From: MGIIb-O5 sp036154155
GTDB lineage: Archaea; Thermoplasmatota; Poseidoniia; Poseidoniales; Thalassarchaeaceae
DNA length: 64,000 nt
Assembly (NCBI GenBank): GCA_036154155.1
Contig: JAYZLP010000012.1
Location: 30,843-94,842 of the forward strand
Direction: 5' to 3'
Under the pieces are notes generated by a model. That model did no database searches. It was not told the DNA's origin and worked only from the letters and a program-made list of their open reading frames with translations. Positions 59,401 to 64,000 of the stretch are shown here, piece by piece (within the stretch, counting starts at the first letter, position 1; each line of letters starts with the position of its first letter). A program made the translations under genes and the position numbers.

Positions 59401-62400
59401 CCTATTGGCAAACTATGGAGAGGGAGGGGCATGGCTAAGCCCATCTATGGACGCCTCTGCTATGGAAGACTTCAATCTAGGATGGATTGATGTCACCGCA
59501 AGCATACCTAACGACACGTGGGTTCGCGGTACTCTAGTGGACAAGGACACGGGAATCGATATCCCCGGATTCACGAACGTGTCATTCCCGATCTCGCTAT
59601 CCGGTGTTGATACCGCCCTGCATCCCGAGATCAGGTTGAAGGTCCTAATGGACACGAACGACGAGGAGTCAACGCCCCAGCTATTCAAGGTACACGTAGG
59701 GGGCAAGAGAGTTCTTGCCGCCTCCTCGTCAGGAGGGAATGGATGGGACATGTCCACGGGCGTAGAGGTGGTTGATGGCGTACTAAACGCAACCAGTATC
59801 GCCGGCACGATTACTTCTCAGTTCACTCCATCTTCAAGGCCAATAAAGAGTGTGAGCCTAGGTGGTAACTACTCTGGAGGGATTATGGTAACCATTCTCG
59901 ACTCCAATGGTGCCACTCTGGGTCAGACGACTCAGGGAGGAGTCTCCTTCACTTATCCTCAACCAGGATTCGGAGTCTCAGTCAGCCTCCCGACAAACGG
60001 TTGGATTGACAGACTCGTAATTACTGCGGATTTCGCCGAACCAGCCGACTCTCCATCTATTGATGTCCTAGCAGATGGCTCTATCGAGTGGTCGTTCCCA
60101 ATCGGCTCCGATTATGGCCACTATGGTTGGCAGTCTCTAATTTCAGATGGAATGGACACATTCACAACTAGTGATGTGATGTATTTGGATGGCTCGACTG
60201 CGACTACTGTTAACGTCAGGATCCCTGCAAACGGAGTCGTCAATAACGGGATTGTCTCTGTAGCTCCAGACTCCGGCGGCTTCGAATCATCGGTCAGTGT
60301 TTCCATCGCAGGAGCTTCTCAGTCCAGCACATCGCCGATGAAGCCCTTCCACTCAATTCTGGACTCTAGCCAGATTATGGCGATCAACGCGATTACTGGC
60401 AGCCATACGGACACGGATACTGGAAGGGTCTGGAAGGAGGTGCCAATAAGCATCAGCTCCAATACTGCGCAGACAGTATCCCTAACTCGATTGGGAATAA
60501 GCTACCTGATTTTCGAAAATGTCTCGGGCCTCGGGAACATGGTTTCAGCTTATCACGACTCACAGACTCAGGATGACCCACCCCCAACTGATATCTCAAT
60601 ACCTGTCACAATTTCTGCGACATCCGGCGCTGTCTCAATAGACGGTGATCTGAGATTTGACTATGTCCTTACAAACAGAGATTTCCAGGTTCCTAACACC
60701 CTGTACCCAGACGGAAACTCAGTTGAGATTGAAACCAAGCACCACCATTTGGATGACAACTCTATGATATCCCATATCACACTCAAGGGAACTGCTTCCG
60801 ACGGCCAGATACTGATGTTTGAGGTTGAGAACAGTGCCGATGGCCTCTGGGGACAAGGGACGGATTCTGTTTCATTCACACAGACGTCAGGAAGTAGCGT
60901 AGCCCCCATGGGCGCCTCAAGCGTAACGATTACCACTCACAATGATGGTTTTGACGACGTCACGGTCAATTGGGTATTCGATGTAAACTGGAATTGGGAT
61001 GACGTGGACTCGATTCGATGGGTCGCACAAGCCTATGACGAGTACGGTGAGACGGTATGGCCTGCGGTTTCACACAGCGGGCAAGGCGGCTCCAAGGCTG
61101 TCGAGAACGACCTCCAGATAGACTCATTCGAAGTTAGAGACGAGTATGGAAGGCTTCTTTCAAACCAGTACTCATCGTTCTACCCGTTCCCTGCAAAGGA
61201 AGGCAACGATCTAAACATCACTGGCACAGTCAGGTTCCAAGACGCCCCCGATGCCAGGCCTGACATGTCGGACTTCCAGGTCGGATTGAACATGTCAGGC
61301 AGTCTGTTCTCATTGACCGTTGGCGATGATGGGCAATTCGGCGGAATAGTTACTCCCGACCCGGGACTTTCCCAGGTCACAGTTTCACCAATGATGCTCT
61401 CCGTCGGGCCCACGGGATACAGCGTCGGCGCTGAGGACGTGACAGGGGTCCCCCCTCAAATCACAGTTACAATGGACTCCAATCCCCCTGTCGCCGGACC
61501 GATACAAGTCAACACGCCAACAGGGCTGCAGGATGCCCATGCCAAGGTTTGGGAGCCAACAGTCCCACTCTCTGTTTTCGTAACCATAGATGAGGGAGAG
61601 GCTAGGGGTGAGCTATTGACCCTGAAGTACTGGAGAGGCAGCGTCGACGATGCAAACTCCGACGGCATTGCGGATGAGTCAGAGTACCAGTCACAATCAC
61701 AACCTCTCTCCTCCGGAATGACGGGGCAACAGCAAGTCAACTTCGTCGCAGTCGATGTTTCGGCACAAGAATTCAACAGCCCTGTCCACCTCTACGTGGA
61801 GGGAACGGACTGGTCCGGGCTCTCTTACCAGGACGGCAATACGGGAGGAGGACCAGGCGCACAGAACGCATGGGCAACCGTCATCGTGGCGACTGATGAG
61901 CCGACCTCGATACTGTCTTCAGGATACGATCTCGACTCAGAGATAGGCTTCCTTCTTGCGGGTGTTCAGCACACATTCACAATGCAGATAGATGAGGCGA
62001 ATGGAATTGACACTCTCGACAATGTCACAGTGATGCTTTGCGGGGATGGCCCCACACAAGTCGGCAAGATGTCCTATGACCCCTCCAGGGGCACACTTTG
62101 GTCGGCATCGGACAGCCTCGTTACCCCAGTAGGCGCCCAGACTCAGCAAATCACCTCCTCTGTAACCCAGCTTTCAATACAATTCGAGCTTTCATGGTAC
62201 TTCCCATGGGTGCATGATGACCCCGCTACTGAAGGAAACGATGCGCAGTCCAGCTGCAAGCCAAGCGTCAGCATCATGGATGATCTGAATACTGTAGCCT
62301 ATCAGAACAACATCGGGGAACTTTCTTGGGATCTAGACAACAGATACGTCGCAATTCCAGATGTTCTTGAGGACCTCACCCCACCAATCATGGAGAACGA

Positions 62401-63664
62401 CGGTTCAGCCCTTTACCTGAGGCAAGGGGACGAGTTCACAATTGATGGCCATGTGTATTACGCTGGCGCAGGGGTAGTCGCTTCTGACATACCAGAGGAC
62501 CTCATGGTCGAGGCCATGGTGGTATACGGGACTCAGGAAGTCGTGGTAAACACCGGAGTGGAATCAGATGGTTCATTCTCGGTATCCATGGTCCTTCCCG
62601 CGAGGGTCCCGCTAAATCCAACGATGCCCGTACAGACTGACGTTCTGAACGTCAGGGGCGAGGGCTCTTCAATTACGAATAGCGATGTCTCAGTCACTGT
62701 GGACAGCAAGTCCCCAACAGCCCTCTTCGATCAAGTGGCTTATCCAGACTCGTCACTAACTATAATCGAGTCAGATCTTGTAGACGACGTCACTGTGACG
62801 ATAACAATGAACGATGAAATTGGAATGCAGGACGAGAATACTCTGCAGGTTGCATGGTACTACCTCAGGGGCGGCATCCAGGTCGCCGGTACTGAGGATA
62901 CGGGGGAGCTACAGCTAATTTCGGAAGGTGACGGAAGCGCCATTTACCAAGCGCACCTGGATTTCACACCACTCAATCAGATGAAGATAGAGCAGGGTGA
63001 CCAGATAGCGTTCTATGTCACCTCTACGGACAAGGCCGGAAACGAGGTCTCTGGATTGGGCAGTGAGGCAGCTCCAAGAATCCCTACATTGAGAATCATG
63101 GAATTCCTAGGCCAATACTCGCGTTCAATCGTCAGCACAGCCACCCCACTCATGGGGGAGACGGTCAAGATTGACACCTTCTGGGAGAACCCAGGTAAGA
63201 GGGACGGCACGATCACCGTCGGGCTGTACGAGCTAACGCTCGAGGAGGGTGCCGACGGGACTCTGGAGCAGAGGTGGAGGCCCTCGGTGACAACGCAGTC
63301 AGGAGACACCGAGATAGACCTCCCTGCTGAGACAACTAGTGTCAGGGCGACTTTCATGTGGGAGGCGACATCTCCGGGTCAGCCAGACCTCTATCTCGTC
63401 ATGGACATTGATGGCGACGGGCAGTTGACGGAGATTGACTTCGCAGCAGCAAACACCCCTGTAACCGGAATCAGCGTTGTTCCTCCTCCGTCATCAGACG
63501 AGGGCACGGACTCATCGATCATGATTATCGGTGCGGTAGTTGTTTTGGCCGTTGCGATGATAGGATTCTTCATGACAAGGGGAAGGGGCGATGACGACTA
63601 CTACTATGACGACGACGATGACGAATACTACGAGGATGAGCCCTGGGGCGAAGACGAAGACTAG
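56444..63664 (+). CDS. Giant C-terminally anchored surface protein, 2406 aa
   Basis: A signal peptide follows DRRR (hydrophobic run about residues 8-25, ending near TNA). The outside part is S/G/T/D-rich and beta-structured. Near residues 135-395 two short cysteine-containing units resembling DUF7151 (SSCNGGNGTY...GEITDVIYYCS and NCGYGGYQIDSGLDVDEDGS...YICNG) flank a GSGYTS-type repeat block. Further on are jelly-roll or MAM-like sandwiches with the WxFDNI/YIDNF signature (GWFLDNIHFNN, GGYIDNFGVLL), and many Ig-like modules. A membrane helix (SIMIIGAVVVLAVAMIGFFM) precedes a tail rich in D, E and Y. Function unknown; a surface-layer-associated or adhesion protein is likely. Confidence 0.75.
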   Translation: MSTDRRRLAGALVLLMLLAPLTNAATSSWSGPSSVNPDESVTVSGFQVPGNATVLDGWLHVTDSQMASDTDSGFTWEGADLNSGVFYNTEFTDAETIAIKDDGTRSSIDTFDSGNITVSMNDRFTYTPGWERVYEVSEGTNLSSCNGGNGTYLSHGSDNDFDSNLDSGEITDVIYYCSANALSDVVTGLTVANAGSGYSAGTLSASGGGGSGFSGNYSISSGIESITVQSGGTSYSVNSSVNIICPGACGGSGATAYVGSVSSSGSITSVVVSNSGSGYTSSDTIYAIPSGGSGAQLVPVVGSSGPIHGTEIISGGSGYTSAPSITISDTTGSSGSITATLGGYFDYELTVTSEAEGSNCGYGGYQIDSGLDVDEDGSLDTNEISSTEYICNGPRMWQATTLTGMNGTLWGDQINMSYGVIPAQATEGLVVAATLPGEPLPAGTDTFLLTEAISVPDSSEMNAFYVTFDHWYHLDSTSSGGGDGAWVEYRIRNGPTAWGDWTWIAPDGGYPSTISSDAPAVTGAPTGTMPVFASTTHSGWVSSNISLQSISGISSATHLQLKFHVWTDPNAANERPGWFLDNIHFNNDGVDYGVWHHGCYTTTAAYCNYLGNAYGALQRTVDLTGTNSTSAIEIDMEWDLYGYYNDNACVELSLNNNTWTDISSSTSSTASNCEDRSGAIPGYGYSDASGTSYGQQSNGIRTISLDIPSSFRNQANVHMRIIVDTDQYTHYGGSYPGDEKEGLTVDAIRVVDYNDTVLFQDLVETPASMFHYGATMNSGTAGGDQWVHYIWTRGTQSVSMGFEDSTASDPTTNNAAGWSKSGSTGSCGWQYGQLGSSSGAGSQEPSFPYLYGTNLNGVYCNNADAYVISPTYSIPANGSTHLTFDKWICTENYWDAIGLYIKVNNGGWQYFDPGIAGWYDGSVGYSGNAMYGNNAWMSGDCNNGGVFETLVAPLDSYAGDDLKFRFRIDTDSSVQYAGGYIDNFGVLLANYGEGGAWLSPSMDASAMEDFNLGWIDVTASIPNDTWVRGTLVDKDTGIDIPGFTNVSFPISLSGVDTALHPEIRLKVLMDTNDEESTPQLFKVHVGGKRVLAASSSGGNGWDMSTGVEVVDGVLNATSIAGTITSQFTPSSRPIKSVSLGGNYSGGIMVTILDSNGATLGQTTQGGVSFTYPQPGFGVSVSLPTNGWIDRLVITADFAEPADSPSIDVLADGSIEWSFPIGSDYGHYGWQSLISDGMDTFTTSDVMYLDGSTATTVNVRIPANGVVNNGIVSVAPDSGGFESSVSVSIAGASQSSTSPMKPFHSILDSSQIMAINAITGSHTDTDTGRVWKEVPISISSNTAQTVSLTRLGISYLIFENVSGLGNMVSAYHDSQTQDDPPPTDISIPVTISATSGAVSIDGDLRFDYVLTNRDFQVPNTLYPDGNSVEIETKHHHLDDNSMISHITLKGTASDGQILMFEVENSADGLWGQGTDSVSFTQTSGSSVAPMGASSVTITTHNDGFDDVTVNWVFDVNWNWDDVDSIRWVAQAYDEYGETVWPAVSHSGQGGSKAVENDLQIDSFEVRDEYGRLLSNQYSSFYPFPAKEGNDLNITGTVRFQDAPDARPDMSDFQVGLNMSGSLFSLTVGDDGQFGGIVTPDPGLSQVTVSPMMLSVGPTGYSVGAEDVTGVPPQITVTMDSNPPVAGPIQVNTPTGLQDAHAKVWEPTVPLSVFVTIDEGEARGELLTLKYWRGSVDDANSDGIADESEYQSQSQPLSSGMTGQQQVNFVAVDVSAQEFNSPVHLYVEGTDWSGLSYQDGNTGGGPGAQNAWATVIVATDEPTSILSSGYDLDSEIGFLLAGVQHTFTMQIDEANGIDTLDNVTVMLCGDGPTQVGKMSYDPSRGTLWSASDSLVTPVGAQTQQITSSVTQLSIQFELSWYFPWVHDDPATEGNDAQSSCKPSVSIMDDLNTVAYQNNIGELSWDLDNRYVAIPDVLEDLTPPIMENDGSALYLRQGDEFTIDGHVYYAGAGVVASDIPEDLMVEAMVVYGTQEVVVNTGVESDGSFSVSMVLPARVPLNPTMPVQTDVLNVRGEGSSITNSDVSVTVDSKSPTALFDQVAYPDSSLTIIESDLVDDVTVTITMNDEIGMQDENTLQVAWYYLRGGIQVAGTEDTGELQLISEGDGSAIYQAHLDFTPLNQMKIEQGDQIAFYVTSTDKAGNEVSGLGSEAAPRIPTLRIMEFLGQYSRSIVSTATPLMGETVKIDTFWENPGKRDGTITVGLYELTLEEGADGTLEQRWRPSVTTQSGDTEIDLPAETTSVRATFMWEATSPGQPDLYLVMDIDGDGQLTEIDFAAANTPVTGISVVPPPSSDEGTDSSIMIIGAVVVLAVAMIGFFMTRGRGDDDYYYDDDDDEYYEDEPWGEDED
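57010..57470 (+). repeat. GSGYTS-type repeat block
   Basis: Four degenerate units of the pattern VxNxGSGYTSxxxIxI within the 2406-aa protein (NAGSGYSAG near 57023, QSGGTSYSV near 57128, NSGSGYTSSD near 57264, SGGSGYTSAP near 57386). Units are diverged. Similar glycine/serine repeats occur in phage tail and adhesin proteins; here the block is bounded by the two DUF7151-like units. Confidence 0.6.
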
Positions 63665-63745
63665 TGGGAAACCCTCTATGGGCCCCTAATCGGCACCACG
63701 ACATCCCAGTTACCTTAGGTGTTTATAGGCCAATTTAGACGCTTT

Positions 63746-63952
63746 GTGGATCGAGGAAGAGATTCCTCAGGATGGGATTGCGTGAATGAGGATGGCGATA
63801 GCCTAACGATTGATGAAATGAGGGAAGAAGTCGAGGAGCTGAGGAATCTGGTGAAAACCCTCCTCACCATAATTATGGAAGAATCAGACGGTGTCCAGAC
63901 AGGGGCCGCCCCTACCATTCCTAACCAGCCCAAACGCGGATACTGCATGTGA
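63746..63952 (+). CDS. Small coiled-coil protein, 68 aa
   Basis: Not recognised. The centre (EMREEVEELRNLVKTLLTII) is a strong amphipathic coiled coil; the ends are polar, and the C-terminus is PNQPKRGYCM. No signal peptide. Possible starts: GTG 63719, GTG 63746 and GTG 63782. The box TTTATAGG at 63722-63729 makes 63719 unlikely and fits 63746 as a near-leaderless start. Follows the 2406-aa gene by about 80 nt. The last 48 bases of the window after its stop show nothing I can assign. Confidence 0.5.
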   Translation: MDRGRDSSGWDCVNEDGDSLTIDEMREEVEELRNLVKTLLTIIMEESDGVQTGAAPTIPNQPKRGYCM

Positions 63953-64000
63953 AATACTACCCCTCACACGGAGCCACGTGAAAGCGGAGTCCGCGGCACT

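Noticed and set aside
63719..63745. GTG 63719 as start of the small coiled-coil gene
   Set aside because: The codons just after it form the TATA-like box TTTATAGG, so this part is more likely promoter than coding.
1..64000. CRISPR array, insertion sequence or prophage
   Set aside because: No regularly spaced direct repeats, transposase, integrase or phage structural genes were seen; the repeats found are protein-domain repeats.

Overview
The window looks like a chromosomal piece of a marine Thermoplasmatota archaeon of the Marine Group II / Poseidoniales type (lineage is an inference). Archaeal information genes are present: NOG1-type GTPase, aRF1, archaeal UMP kinase, RpoE'/Spt4 with S24e and S27ae, DtdA, an XPD-type Fe-S helicase and an HVO_0476-family zinc-finger protein. 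They are mixed with bacterial-type metabolism: a 2-oxoacid dehydrogenase complex with LipA and LipB, FolB with a pteridine reductase, UbiX, an NADP-type glutamate dehydrogenase and proline dehydrogenase. Genes are densely packed, often with ATGA or TAATG overlaps. Several genes have a TATA-like box about 22-28 nt before the start codon, which suggests leaderless transcripts. No insertion sequence, prophage or CRISPR array was seen, and no stretch over 300 bases lacks a gene.

Layout. 1-6.6 kb: 5' end of a pterin carbinolamine dehydratase gene, NOG1, a small zinc ribbon, a membrane protein, a DUF2116-like protein, pyrH, prf1 and argS. 6.6-10.2 kb: a membrane M28 peptidase with an N-terminal SAP domain, ubiX and a class V aminotransferase. 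10.2-16.9 kb: lipB, lpdA, E2, E1-beta, E1-alpha and lipA on one strand, a complete lipoate-dependent dehydrogenase locus. 17-18.3 kb: pteridine-reductase-like SDR, folB and tRNA-Leu(UAA). 18.4-30.4 kb: two large surface proteins of 977 and 2984 aa; the second has thrombospondin-type calcium repeats, a degenerate transglutaminase domain and a DUF4129-like tail. 30.4-33.5 kb: XPD helicase, a 46-aa ORF and a protein with two RHH-like units. 33.6-36.4 kb: HD phosphohydrolase and gdhA.

36.4-40.5 kb holds the most unusual locus, a polar-amino-acid-type ABC transporter. Its permease carries an N-terminal YCF48-like beta-propeller. Its divergently transcribed binding protein has the two SBP lobes in reversed order, a C-terminal membrane anchor, and substitutions at both usual amino-acid-anchoring positions. 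40.5-47.7 kb: purC, a hypothetical gene and an 1894-aa propeller/NEW3 surface protein. 47.9-49.2 kb: rpoE, spt4, rps24e and rps27ae. 49.2-56.1 kb: a propeller-like hypothetical protein, dtdA, proline dehydrogenase, the HVO_0476-family protein, a methyltransferase-like protein, a membrane subtilase and a polytopic zinc-ribbon protein. 56.1-64 kb: tRNA-Ser(GGA), tRNA-Thr(GGU), a 2406-aa surface protein and a small coiled-coil protein.

Four large secreted, C-terminally anchored proteins make up roughly 40% of the window. Three of their promoters have a perfect inverted repeat next to or overlapping the TATA box, and the divergent transporter promoters have one midway between them, which suggests that surface functions are regulated.
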